Assembly: GCA_046582635.1 (NCBI GenBank)
Contig: JAYGEA010000128.1
Location: forward strand, 1 to 59,973
DNA from: GCA-2731375 sp046582635
Lineage (GTDB): Bacteria; Pseudomonadota; Alphaproteobacteria; GCA-2731375
DNA length: 59,973 nt
Reading direction: 5' to 3'
Position 1 is the first letter of the stretch, and each line of letters starts with the position of its first letter. The notes under the pieces are model-generated. The model worked only from the letters and a program-made list of their open reading frames with translations. It was not told where the DNA came from and ran no database searches. The position numbers and the translations under genes are program-made. Shown in pieces: positions 26,547 to 35,789 of this stretch.

Positions 26547-28328
26547 CTATGACGCGCGCCGTTGAGCCGTCGCTGCTTCATCGAGATTCAGATCGGGGGT
26601 AATGACCACGCCGTAGTCCCTGGCCGCCGTGTCGATGGAGATCAGACCATCGGTCACATCTTCCAAAACCTGTTGCGCCTCGCGCAACATGGGATCGCCG
26701 TAGCCACCCCCCGCCGGGCCGACGCAGACGAATTTGTCGCCGGCCTGAACGGCGGTGTGGGGCACTTTCGAGGGCAGTTCGCCTCCCTCCTTGTCATTGC
26801 CGTTGGCGCGGTCCAGGCGCAGGCCGGCGGCGCCGCCGTCGTTGCCGCCCCGGAAGCCCCAGGGTGGGAATTTATGCCCCTCGCCCTCGATCGAGGCGCC
26901 GCCGTCGTCCAGATATTCGAACTCCCGGATCGAGCCCAGGCCGCCGCGCCATTGTCCGGCGCCGCAAACATCCTCGCGCAGCTCATAACGGCCCACGCGG
27001 AGCGGCAGGTGGCTTTCGATATCTTCGATGGGATTGTTGCGGGTGTTGGCATACAGCGTATCGACGGCGTCCATGCCGTCCTTGCCGTCCCGGCCGCCGT
27101 AGCTGCCTTCGAAGATTTCCATGTGGACCCAGTGTTCGGAGTTCCGCAGGCCGGAAAACGCGATGACCCGCAAATTGCCGATGCCGGCGGAAACCTGGCT
27201 GGGCGCGACCTCGGCCAGGGCCTTCATCACCGTATCGGCCAGCTGGTTGCCGGGACAGAACCGCGCGATGGTGGGCGCGGGGAAGATGGGATTGGCCAGG
27301 CAGCCCAGGGGCGCGACGATCTTGATGGGCCGGACCAGGCCGTCGTTGACGGGGATATGGCCGTGTACGGCGGTGTCCAGCAGCACCGAACGCACGGTCA
27401 ACCAGACGGCGATATCCACGGTGCCGTGCAGGGGCATGTTGATGGGCTTGTCATCGATCTGCTTCGCCGTACCGGTCAGATCCACCACCATCTCGTCGCC
27501 CGTGACCGTAATGGCGACGCACAGGGGCAGTTCCCGATATGCTGGATCGGGATGATCGAGGAAGCCGTCGATATAGGTGGTGGCGGAATAGGTGCCGTCG
27601 GGCAGGGCGGCGATGGCCTGGCGCATCAGGCGTTCGGAATGGTTCATGACATCTTCGCAGGCGGCTTGAAAGACCGTCTTGCCGTAGCGGTCGATCAGCT
27701 CCACCAGCCGTTCGCCGCCGATGCGGGCGGCGGCGATTTGGGCCTCCATGTCGCCCACCACCAGGTCGGATACCCGGATGTTGTCGCGCAGGATATGCCA
27801 GACCGGCATCACCTTCTCGCCCTGCTCATAAAGTTTGATGGCCTTGAATTGCAGCCCCTCGGCATAAGCATCGATGGCATCCACGATGCCGCAACTGCCC
27901 GGTGTCAGGGAGCCGATATCCAGGTGATGCGCCGTGGTGGCGGAAAAAGCGATCAGCTCGCCGTCGTAGAATACCGGTACAATGAAGCCCACGTCCGGGA
28001 CATGGCTGGCGCCGGCATAGGCATCATTGTGCATGACCACGTCGCCAGGCCGGAATTCCTCGCCGCGTTCGGCCATGATTTTCAGCACGCCCCGCACATA
28101 GCCTGGAATGGGTCCGGATTGCAGGGGTGTCGATTGGGCCGATTCCGCCAATCCACGGCCAGACAGATCCACCAACCCGGCCCCGAAATCCTCCGACTCC
28201 CGGATGATCGAGGAATAAGACATGCGCATGAGCTTGTAGCCCATTTCGATGGAGATATTCTCCAAGGCGCCCTGAATGACCGAGGCGGTGACGTGGTCCA
28301 CGGTCGGGGAATTCTTTTGGATGTTCAT
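26547..28328 (-). CDS. hyuB: Hydantoinase B / oxoprolinase subunit
   Basis: 593 aa HyuB family. It starts MNIQKNSPTVDHVTASVIQG; characteristic segments are MSYSSIIRESEDFGAG, GDVVMHNDAYAGASHVPDV and GGYGDPMLREAQQVLEDV. With HyuA it forms an ATP-dependent hydantoinase or 5-oxoprolinase-like complex that opens a cyclic amide, or an acetone/acetophenone carboxylase-like enzyme. ATG 28328 follows the hyuA stop by two bases and has AGGAG upstream; a longer frame to 28523 lies inside hyuA. Confidence 0.87.
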   Translation of the reverse strand: MNIQKNSPTVDHVTASVIQGALENISIEMGYKLMRMSYSSIIRESEDFGAGLVDLSGRGLAESAQSTPLQSGPIPGYVRGVLKIMAERGEEFRPGDVVMHNDAYAGASHVPDVGFIVPVFYDGELIAFSATTAHHLDIGSLTPGSCGIVDAIDAYAEGLQFKAIKLYEQGEKVMPVWHILRDNIRVSDLVVGDMEAQIAAARIGGERLVELIDRYGKTVFQAACEDVMNHSERLMRQAIAALPDGTYSATTYIDGFLDHPDPAYRELPLCVAITVTGDEMVVDLTGTAKQIDDKPINMPLHGTVDIAVWLTVRSVLLDTAVHGHIPVNDGLVRPIKIVAPLGCLANPIFPAPTIARFCPGNQLADTVMKALAEVAPSQVSAGIGNLRVIAFSGLRNSEHWVHMEIFEGSYGGRDGKDGMDAVDTLYANTRNNPIEDIESHLPLRVGRYELREDVCGAGQWRGGLGSIREFEYLDDGGASIEGEGHKFPPWGFRGGNDGGAAGLRLDRANGNDKEGGELPSKVPHTAVQAGDKFVCVGPAGGGYGDPMLREAQQVLEDVTDGLISIDTAARDYGVVITPDLNLDEAATAQRRAS

Positions 28329-28330
28329 TT

Positions 28331-30403
28331 CTACGCTCCTGTCTCGATCAACAGATTGCCCCCGGCCTGGGCCGTGGCCCGGGCGCCTGGGGGGATAACG
28401 GTGGTGGTGTCTTTTTGCAGGATGATGGCCGGCCCTTCCACCGCCTGCTCGATGGGCAGTTTGTCCCGTTCGTAGAGGGACGTCGCCATGGCCTGCAATT
28501 CGCCATCGTGGTGGAAGTGGCATGGCACTTCTTCGAGCTTGGCTGTGGCGAGTTCGCCACCTTGTTCCAAGGTCGGCAGTTCGATCTTTGGCATTTGGCC
28601 GATGCCGGTGACGCGGATATTGACGATTTCGATGGGGCTGTCCTCGAACACATGGCCGTATTCCGTGGTGTGGATCGCTTCGAAAGCCTTGAAGATATCC
28701 GTCAGGCTGGCGGCATCCACCGGGCCGTCGGCCACGGGTACCCGCAATTCATAGCCTTGGCCCACATAGCGCAAATCACCGCTGCGTTGGTAGGCCACGT
28801 CGTCCGCTTCCAGGCCGTCGGTCTTAAATTGTGCCGCAAGGCCGTCCCGCATGGCGTCGAAGTCGCGGCTCAGACGGGCGCCATCCACATCGCCGCTGAC
28901 CTGGAATTCCGTGCGGATGGCATCGTACTTCAGATCCGTGGTCAGCAGACCGGCGGCCGAAGTAATGCCGGGGTAGGGCGGAATGATCACTTCCGGAATA
29001 CCGAGGTCGCGGGCCACGTCGACGCCATGCAATGGCCCCGCGCCGCCAAAGGCAACCAGGGAAAACTCGCGCGGGTCGTGGCCTTTTTGCACGGTGCGGG
29101 AGCGGATGGCATTGGCCATGTTGGCGTTGATGATGGTCAGAACGCCGCTCGCGGCGGCCTCCTTGGTCATGCCAAGCTGTTCCGCCAGATCGGCGATCGC
29201 CTTATGGGCGGCATCCGCATCCAGGGTCATCTCGCCGTCAAGAAAATTACCCGGCTGCAAGCGGCGCAGGACCACGTTGGCATCCGTTACCGTTGGCAAG
29301 GTGCCGCCGCGTCCATAGGCGGCGGGGCCGGGCTCGGCGCCGGCGGATTGCGGTCCGACGCGAAACGCCTGCCCCGCGTCCAGATGCGCGATGGAGCCGC
29401 CGCCCGCGCCGATGGTGTGTATATCGATCATGGGCGCCATCAAGGGATAACCGCCGATCCAGGTATCCCGGGCCGTGGCCTCGGCGAATTGGCCGTCCAC
29501 CACCAGGCCGATATCGGCCGAGGTGCCGCCCACGTCAAAGGTGATCAGGCGGCTGCGGTCCGAGCGTTCGCCGCTCATGGCGCCGCCCAGAACACCCGCC
29601 GCCGGGCCCGACAACAGGGTCAGGACCGGTCGCTCGGCAACCATGGCGGAGGTCGCGACGCCGCCGTTGGAACCCATGACATGCAATTCGGCCTTGAAGC
29701 CGTTGTCCACCAGGGCGCTTTCAAGTTCCTTCACGTAGGTGCGGACTTTTGGCCCGATGAAGGCGTTCATGGCGGCGGTGGTGAAACGCTCGAATTCCCG
29801 GAACTGGGGCGAGACGGCGGATGACGTGGTGACGAAGCAATCGGGATATTCCTCCCGAATGATCTCCGCCGCGCGATCTTCATGGGCCGAATTGATATAG
29901 GAAAACAAAAAACAGACGGCAATGGCCTCCACCCCGGCGGCCTTCAATTCGCGGGCCGCCCGGCGCACGGCAGGCTCGTCCAGGGGCGTCAGGACGGCGC
30001 CGTCGGGGGGCGTCAGGCGTTCGGCCACCACCTTGCGGTGGCGCCGTTGGACCAGGGGGCGGTCCTGCCAGGGTATGTCCTGCATGATGGAATAATGTTG
30101 CGGCCGCTGATGACGGCCGATGTGCAGGATGTCTCGGTAGCCTTCCGTGGTGACCATGCCCGTGGTGGCGCCCTTGTATTCCAGCACCGCGTTGGTGGCG
30201 ATGGTGGTGCCGTGCAGCACATGGTCCACCGCGGCCCGGTCCACATCAAATCGCTCACAGACCTCCACCATGCCCTGAATGACGCCCCGGCTGGGATCGT
30301 CGGGGGTGGTGGGAATTTTGTGAATGGCCACCGCCTGGCTTTCCGTGTCGCCGTACATGACGTCCGTGAACGTGCCGCCAACATCGACGCCTATGAGTTT
30401 CAT
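28331..30403 (-). CDS. hyuA: Hydantoinase A / oxoprolinase subunit
   Basis: 690 aa. It has the ASKHA phosphate loops GVDVGGTFTDVMYGD and TFDVGGTSADIGLV, HGTTIATNAVLEYKG, and GAGGGSIAHLD. HyuA binds ATP and works with HyuB on hydantoins, N-methylhydantoin or 5-oxoproline. The D-carbamoylase gene 17 nt upstream on the same strand supports a hydantoin or carbamoyl amino acid route. No separate cyclic amidohydrolase (D-hydantoinase) gene is in the window. Confidence 0.9.
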   Translation of the reverse strand: MKLIGVDVGGTFTDVMYGDTESQAVAIHKIPTTPDDPSRGVIQGMVEVCERFDVDRAAVDHVLHGTTIATNAVLEYKGATTGMVTTEGYRDILHIGRHQRPQHYSIMQDIPWQDRPLVQRRHRKVVAERLTPPDGAVLTPLDEPAVRRAARELKAAGVEAIAVCFLFSYINSAHEDRAAEIIREEYPDCFVTTSSAVSPQFREFERFTTAAMNAFIGPKVRTYVKELESALVDNGFKAELHVMGSNGGVATSAMVAERPVLTLLSGPAAGVLGGAMSGERSDRSRLITFDVGGTSADIGLVVDGQFAEATARDTWIGGYPLMAPMIDIHTIGAGGGSIAHLDAGQAFRVGPQSAGAEPGPAAYGRGGTLPTVTDANVVLRRLQPGNFLDGEMTLDADAAHKAIADLAEQLGMTKEAAASGVLTIINANMANAIRSRTVQKGHDPREFSLVAFGGAGPLHGVDVARDLGIPEVIIPPYPGITSAAGLLTTDLKYDAIRTEFQVSGDVDGARLSRDFDAMRDGLAAQFKTDGLEADDVAYQRSGDLRYVGQGYELRVPVADGPVDAASLTDIFKAFEAIHTTEYGHVFEDSPIEIVNIRVTGIGQMPKIELPTLEQGGELATAKLEEVPCHFHHDGELQAMATSLYERDKLPIEQAVEGPAIILQKDTTTVIPPGARATAQAGGNLLIETGA

Positions 30404-30419
30404 GTCTTGTTCTTGTCCT

Positions 30420-31358
30420 TCACTCAGGCGGCAATATGACGCCGGCGGTTTCGGTAATCAGCCCGTATTGGTCGGGCTGGCGGTGTTCGGCGAAGTTGAA
30501 CACCGTGTTCTTGTAATGATTACACGCATCCAGATCGCAATCGGCAACCACCAACTCATCATCCAGGGTGCGACCCTGGGCCACGATCTCCCCCGTCGGC
30601 GCGACGATCAGGGTGCCGCCCAGCATGTCGCAGCCCTCTTCACAACCCGCCTTGGCCACGCCGATCACCCAGGTGGCGTTCTGATAGGCGCCTGACTGCA
30701 TGGACAGATTGTTGTGCAGGCCGGCCAGGTGGGTCGGCTCGAAACCCCAGGGCGGTTCCGTGGCGGGGGTGTTGTAGCCCAGCATGATCATCTCCACCCC
30801 TTGCAGGCCCATCATGCGGTACGTCTCGGGCCAGCGGCGGTCGTTGCAGATGCACATGCCCATGATGCCGCCCATGGTGCGCCAGACCGGAAAACCCAGG
30901 TCGCCAATGTCGAAATAGGCCTTTTCCAGATGCTGCCATTTGCGTTCGGGCTTATGGTCCGCGTGGCCCGGCAGATGCACTTTTCGATACTTGCCGATGA
31001 TCTCGCCGGATTTATCAACCAGGATCGCCGTATTGAAACGCTTGCCATCTGTCTGCTCGGCAAAGCCCAGGCAGAAGCCGATGCCGTATTCGGCCGCCCT
31101 GTCGAACAGGGGCTGGGTCTCGTTGCCGGGCATCGCACTTTCAAAGAAACGGTCAATGTCCTCCGCGTCTTCGAAATACCAGCGGGGAAAAAACGTTGTC
31201 AGGGCCAATTCGGGAAAAACCACCAGATCGCAGCCCCGCTCATGAGCCCGGTCGAGCAGGGCCAGCAAACGGGCGACGACCGCGACCCGGCTTTCGTTCA
31301 GACCAATGGGGCCAAGTTGCGCCGCCCCCACGGTGACCATGCGATTTGATTTTGTCAT
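30420..31358 (-). CDS. N-carbamoyl-D-amino acid hydrolase (nitrilase superfamily)
   Basis: 312 aa carbon-nitrogen hydrolase. The triad is Glu50 in VVFPELALTTFFPRW, Lys126 in KYRKVHLPG and Cys171 in CICNDRRWPETYR. These segments, together with LGYNTP and the tail FNFAEHRQPDQYGLI, match N-carbamoyl-D-amino acid amidohydrolases such as the Agrobacterium enzyme. It would release free D-amino acid, CO2 and ammonia from the product of the HyuAB step. ATG 31358 starts MTKSNRMVTVGAAQ; an upstream frame to 31490 runs into the divergent promoter region and is not used. First gene of the operon. Confidence 0.87.
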   Translation of the reverse strand: MTKSNRMVTVGAAQLGPIGLNESRVAVVARLLALLDRAHERGCDLVVFPELALTTFFPRWYFEDAEDIDRFFESAMPGNETQPLFDRAAEYGIGFCLGFAEQTDGKRFNTAILVDKSGEIIGKYRKVHLPGHADHKPERKWQHLEKAYFDIGDLGFPVWRTMGGIMGMCICNDRRWPETYRMMGLQGVEMIMLGYNTPATEPPWGFEPTHLAGLHNNLSMQSGAYQNATWVIGVAKAGCEEGCDMLGGTLIVAPTGEIVAQGRTLDDELVVADCDLDACNHYKNTVFNFAEHRQPDQYGLITETAGVILPPE

Positions 31359-31434
31359 GCGTGGTATTCTGCACCCAAGCTGGCGTGAATGGAAACAGCC
31401 GTTATGATCAGAAAAACGAAGATAGGAGACCAGT

Positions 31435-32304
31435 ATGAAATACGGCGTATCTTTTCCACAAACCCAAATCGGCAACGATCCCGTTGTCATTCGTAATTTT
31501 GTCGAAACGGCGGAGGAACTCGGCTTCGAACGCCTGACCCTGGTGGATCATATCCTCGGCGCCAAGGAGGCCAAGGACGCCCCCTGGGCCGTGCATTACA
31601 CCATTGAATATGGCTTTCACGAACCCATGACCCTGTTCGCCTGGATCGCCGGCTTCACCACCAAGATCCGCCTGGTCACCGCCAACGTGGTGCTGCCCCA
31701 GCGGCAGACCGAACTGTGCGCCAAACAGGCCGCGCAGATCGATATTCTGACCGGCGGGCGCTTGGATCTGGGTATCGGCGTCGGTTGGAGCAAGTCGGAG
31801 TTCGAGGCCCTGGGGATGAATTTCGCCAATCGGGGTGATCGGATCGAGGAACAGATAGCATTGATGCGCCGGCTGTGGACCGACGAGGTGGTCGAATTCG
31901 AAGGCAAATGGCACAATATCTCCGACATGGGCATGAACCCCCGCCCCATCCAGCGCCCCATCCCTATCTGGTTCGGCGCCATGGCCGAGGTTGCCGTCAA
32001 GCGTGCAGCGCGCATCGGCGACGGCTGGTTGATGAACCCCCGCGCCGAGCCGGACGACGGGATGAAACGCCTGGTGGAAACCTTCCACGAGACGGCACGG
32101 GACGCCGGCCGCGACCCCGGCAGCCTGGGCATCGACGCTACAGTCTTCGCCGAGGACCGGGGCCCCAACGAATGGCTGGCCGAGGCCCAGGCCTGGCGTG
32201 ATATTGGCGCCACCTCGGTCACCTTCCGTACTTCCGAATCCGGTTTCACCCATATCGACCAGCACCTTGACGCCATGCGCAAATTGGCCGACGCGGTGAA
32301 TTAG
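31435..32304 (+). CDS. LLM-class F420/flavin-dependent oxidoreductase
   Basis: 289 aa. MKYGVSFPQTQIGNDP, TANVVLPQRQTELCAKQAAQ and GRLDLGIGVGWSKSEFEALG are typical of the TIGR03619-like branch of luciferase-like enzymes. ATAGGAGACC stands before the ATG. Divergent from the carbamoylase operon across only 76 bp, so the two promoters overlap and are probably controlled together. Followed 9 nt later by a MaoC gene. Confidence 0.86.
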   Translation: MKYGVSFPQTQIGNDPVVIRNFVETAEELGFERLTLVDHILGAKEAKDAPWAVHYTIEYGFHEPMTLFAWIAGFTTKIRLVTANVVLPQRQTELCAKQAAQIDILTGGRLDLGIGVGWSKSEFEALGMNFANRGDRIEEQIALMRRLWTDEVVEFEGKWHNISDMGMNPRPIQRPIPIWFGAMAEVAVKRAARIGDGWLMNPRAEPDDGMKRLVETFHETARDAGRDPGSLGIDATVFAEDRGPNEWLAEAQAWRDIGATSVTFRTSESGFTHIDQHLDAMRKLADAVN

Positions 32305-32313
32305 GAGTGCCCT

Positions 32314-32751
32314 ATGTCTGAACTACCCGTTGCCATCGGCGACAGCGCTAGTTTCACCAAGACCGTGGGCGAGAGCGACATCTATGGCTTTGCCGGCATC
32401 ACCGGCGACTTCGCCGCCCCGCACGTGAACGAAGCCTTCATGCAGAAATCCCAATACGGCACCCGCGTCGCCCACGGCGCCCTGTTGGTGGGTTTCATGT
32501 CCACCGCCTCGGCCATAGTCGCCACCCGGGTCATCGAAGCCCGGGACGATTTGACGCCCATGTCCATCGGCTATGACCGCGTACGCTTTATCGAGGCCGT
32601 GAAGATTGGCGACACCATCACGGTAACGTACGAAATCAAGGAGCTGGAGCCTGAGCGCAACCGCTCCCGCGCCGCCGTGACGGCCACCAATCAGCGCGGC
32701 GAGACCGTCGGCGTGGCGGAGCACATCATGAAGTGGCTGATTAATCCGTGA
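32314..32751 (+). CDS. MaoC-family (R)-hydratase
   Basis: 145 aa hot-dog fold protein. The hydratase-2 motif appears as GDFAAPHVNEAFM, with the Asp and His that activate water, followed by RVAHGALLVGFMS. It would hydrate a 2-enoyl-CoA to an (R)-3-hydroxyacyl-CoA, or act on a related CoA ester. Co-transcribed with the LLM gene. Confidence 0.85.
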   Translation: MSELPVAIGDSASFTKTVGESDIYGFAGITGDFAAPHVNEAFMQKSQYGTRVAHGALLVGFMSTASAIVATRVIEARDDLTPMSIGYDRVRFIEAVKIGDTITVTYEIKELEPERNRSRAAVTATNQRGETVGVAEHIMKWLINP

Positions 32752-33207
32752 GCCATGAGGCGATCAGGTCGCATTATTGATATTACCTTGGCTCTCCATT
32801 CAAGAGGGCACGATGACCCCCGATCTGGTGAAGGCTCGCTACGTCGCAACCGAGATACCTTCACTTTTCGTTGAGATTGCAGCGGCGTCTTACACCCAAA
32901 CTATGGTCAATTATTGTTCACGAGCAATGGCTTGTTTGACCCGTAAGACAAGTGTGATGCGCATAATTAGCAATGGAAATGATGCATTTTCGTTGTAGAC
33001 CACGCCGAATTGCACTTCAACTTAGACAGCGGAATTGCAAATAGGCTTGCTAGTATATTTAGATAAAATTCTTTCCAACGCAATACTATGTAGATTTTTG
33101 CGATGATTTTAACTTTTTGTTAATGTTATTTACTCAATTATGTCCAATTACGTTGAATTCATATTGGTTGTATGAACCGGTGAATTGAGGAGGGCAAAGG
33201 CATAATC

Positions 33208-34707
33208 TTGTTCTCTAACGGGATACTTAATGTGATTTGCCCAATTAAGTATATCAGCCCTATCGGCGCCACCGTGTTGCTGTTGGCTATGCTCAATGCA
33301 ACGTCCCCATATGCGGACGAAGGCGCCTTCGAGGTTGTGCCGACGGCGCTAACGAGCGAACACGGAACGTCCGGCAAAAAACTACAATCGCCGGGAAAAA
33401 ATCTGCAAATCACACGACTGGGAGGCGATAACTGGGTTGTGCAACTGGTAACCGGCTCGGTTCAATTTTCCGGTTCGGGCCGGCCGGTTGTAAGCGGCGA
33501 CAAAGTGCCGACGGGTGAACGTTTGGTTAGTGGCCCTGGCGGTCGAGCCTTGCTGGTGCGTCGCAATGACAAAATTACGATGTCGCAAAACAGCAGCATG
33601 TCAGTTGGAGAAAACTTCGGCGATAGGCTTTTGACCAATATTATTCAGGGCATGAGCACGTTGCTGTTTCAGGTTGAGAAAAACCCCGGCCAGCAATTTC
33701 ATGTGGTCACGCCTTTTCTGGCCGCTACCGTCAAGGGCACGACCTTTACCGTAAGCATACGGCCCGAAGGGGCGGCCGTGCATGTGACCAATAGCGCGGT
33801 GCAGGTCGCTTCCCGCCGCGGCCGGCGCGCGGTTATTTTGCGACCTGGATAGACCGGTTCGGTTTCCTCGAAACCGGGTGCCGAAGTGGAAGTTCGCCGG
33901 CGTGAAGGCAAGGGCAAGTCATCGACCGGAACCAAAGCCAAATCAGAAGCAACGAAACAGGCGCCAAAAATTAGAGACGATGAGAGCGGCCGGAACGGCC
34001 AGAACGGCAAGATCGAGAGGAGCAAGAACGGAACCGATACCGCCATCGCCAAGAACCGCGGGAATACCGGGGAAACAGTTAAGAAAAAATCCGCCAAGGC
34101 TAAGACGGCACCGAAAATTGCCAAAGGCGGCCGCAAAGGCAGGCGAGGCGCCAAGGCCGGCCGCAAGGGTAAACCAGGCGCCAAGGCCGGCAAGCGCGCG
34201 AAAGTTAGCAAATCACTGAAACGCAAGCGGCGATTGGCCCGGGCAATCGGGTCCAGGCCCGCTAACTTTGCAAAACTGACCAAAGGGTTCGCCGGAAATA
34301 TCACGCGGCCTGTCAAAAACAACAAGGCCAATCGCGGCAAGGGAAAATCAGCTGGGAATGGCGAAGGCGGCAAGCGCAAGAAGCGCGCTGGTGTGGTGTT
34401 CAAGGAAATCTCCGCCTTGGGCGGTGCCTTGCGTGGCAAGAGCAAAGCTTCCAGGAAAGGTGGGCCGCGTCCAGGCGTGAGGTTTCGCGTGACTGTCGCC
34501 GCGAACAGAAAATCTGGTGGCAAGGCCAGCGTTGGTGGCGCTGGCAAGGCCAAGGTTGCGTCAGTTGCCGGCGTCGTGCTCCGCGGGCCGGAGCCGAACG
34601 GTAAAGCGGCCGGTAGCAAACGCAAAGCCGTCAAACGCAAAGCCGCCAGACCGAAAGGCGGCAAACGCAAAGTCGCCAGGCGGAAGGGCGGCAAAGGCAA
34701 AAAATAG
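33208..34707 (+). pseudogene. FecR-domain protein with lysine-rich C terminus, split by an in-frame amber codon
   Basis: Starting at TTG 33208 (AAAGG 7 nt upstream), a hydrophobic segment (ATVLLLAMLNATSPYADE) looks like a signal peptide, then a FecR domain: DNWVVQLVTGSVQFSG ... FHVVTPFLAATVKGTTFTV. After VILRPG the frame meets TAG at 33850-33852. The same frame then stays open for 284 codons (TGSVSSKPGAEVEVRRREG ...) to 34707. FecR domains usually read PGQ here, so CAG to TAG is the likely change. The second half is extremely rich in Lys, Arg, Gly and Ala, with KRKA and KGGK repeats, and has no recognised domain. Without readthrough the product is a 214-aa FecR protein. Confidence 0.7.
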
Positions 34708-34850
34708 CAAGAACGGCACAAATTGAGACCACCAGTTCGAGCCCGTCCGCTGCATGGATCTCAAAGGGAGGCGCCTGCGTCATTTAGCAGAATTATGACG
34801 GCTTCCTGATTATTGCCATGGTATCATGCGGCGTGAACAGGAGGGTGGTC

Positions 34851-35762
34851 ATGACCGCAACATCAATTAAATGGCCCGTAAAACAGCGGGATTTTCACAA
34901 TCATCATTTCGATTCCACGATTTGGGACGATTTCAATTTTCGCGACGACGACATTGTCATATCCACCTACGCCAAATCCGGCACCACGTGGCTGCAACAG
35001 ATCGTCGCCCAGCTGCTGTTTCCGGGCCAGGAGGGTATGGAAGTGGCGGAAATGTTGCCCTGGATGGATTTGCGGGTGCCGCCCAAGGCGGTCAAGCTGC
35101 CCGAGGTGGAGGCCCAAACCCATCGCCGCTTTGTAAAGACCCATTTGCCGGCGGATGCTCTGGTCTTTTCGCCAAGTGCCAAATACCTCTATATCGGCCG
35201 CGATGGCCGTGACGTGTTCTGGAGCTTGTACAACCATCACGCCAATGCCAACGACTTTTGGTATGGGGCCCTGAACGACACGCCCGGCCGGGTTGGCCCG
35301 CCCATCGAAAAACCTGTTTCCGACGTCCGTCAATATTTCCTGGAGTGGTTGGCGGGCGATGGTTTCCCCTTTTGGCCGTACTGGGAGAATATCCGCACCT
35401 GGTGGGAGATCCGCCATCTGCCGAACGTATTGTTCCTGCATTTCCAGGATATGAAGACCGACATGGCGGCTGAAATACGCCGGGTGGCGGAATTTCTGGA
35501 AATTCCCATTGATGAAGCCAAATTCCCGCAAATGCTGGAATTTTGCGGTTTCGATTACATGAAGGCGAATGCGACCAAGTCCGTGCCCCTGGGCGGCGCC
35601 TTTTGGGATGCCGGTGCCCAGGTATTTATTCACAAGGGTGAAAATGGCCGCTGGCGGGATATTTTGACCGCCGAAGATTGCCAGGCCTACGAATCCCGCG
35701 CCCGCGAGGAACTTGGCCCCGACTGCGCCCGTTGGCTTATCGAAGGCGGTGGGTCGGAATAA
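34851..35762 (+). CDS. Sulfotransferase (PAPS-dependent family)
   Basis: 303 aa. The 5'-phosphosulfate loop is TYAKSGTTWLQQIV near residue 40, and the 3'-phosphate motif is YIGRDGRDVFWSLYNHH; a later FGGAF-type loop reads LGGAFWDAG. This is the layout of cytosolic aryl/alcohol sulfotransferases. The acceptor is unknown. AGGAGG lies 6-7 nt before ATG 34851; an upstream GTG/ATG frame lacks a ribosome site. It forms a plus-strand pair with the following oxygenase gene. Confidence 0.87.
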   Translation: MTATSIKWPVKQRDFHNHHFDSTIWDDFNFRDDDIVISTYAKSGTTWLQQIVAQLLFPGQEGMEVAEMLPWMDLRVPPKAVKLPEVEAQTHRRFVKTHLPADALVFSPSAKYLYIGRDGRDVFWSLYNHHANANDFWYGALNDTPGRVGPPIEKPVSDVRQYFLEWLAGDGFPFWPYWENIRTWWEIRHLPNVLFLHFQDMKTDMAAEIRRVAEFLEIPIDEAKFPQMLEFCGFDYMKANATKSVPLGGAFWDAGAQVFIHKGENGRWRDILTAEDCQAYESRAREELGPDCARWLIEGGGSE

Positions 35763-35774
35763 CGCAGCAACTGG

Positions 35775-35789
35775 ATGAACATTCCGTAG
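35775..35789 (+). other. Four-codon minicistron made by a 15-bp duplication
   Basis: GATGAACATTCC occurs twice, 15 bp apart. The first copy makes ATG AAC ATT CCG TAG, whose TAG directly abuts the ATG of the oxygenase gene at 35790. The real gene begins with the same codons. Ribosomes starting at the first ATG would stop exactly at the true start. Confidence 0.5.

Noticed and set aside
26562..28475. 637-codon plus-strand frame opposite hyuB
   Set aside because: Shadow frame; hyuB is complete and conserved on the other strand.
32777..32998. 73-codon frame after the MaoC gene (a start at 32813 has a GAGGG upstream)
   Set aside because: Composition drifts into AT-rich non-coding sequence and no family is recognised; a small gene cannot be excluded but is not supported.
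33699..34721. 340-codon minus-strand frame rich in Leu, Pro and Ala opposite the lysine-rich tail
   Set aside because: It is the complement of repetitive Lys/Arg/Ala codons; no start signal. The plus frame continues exactly in phase with the FecR domain.
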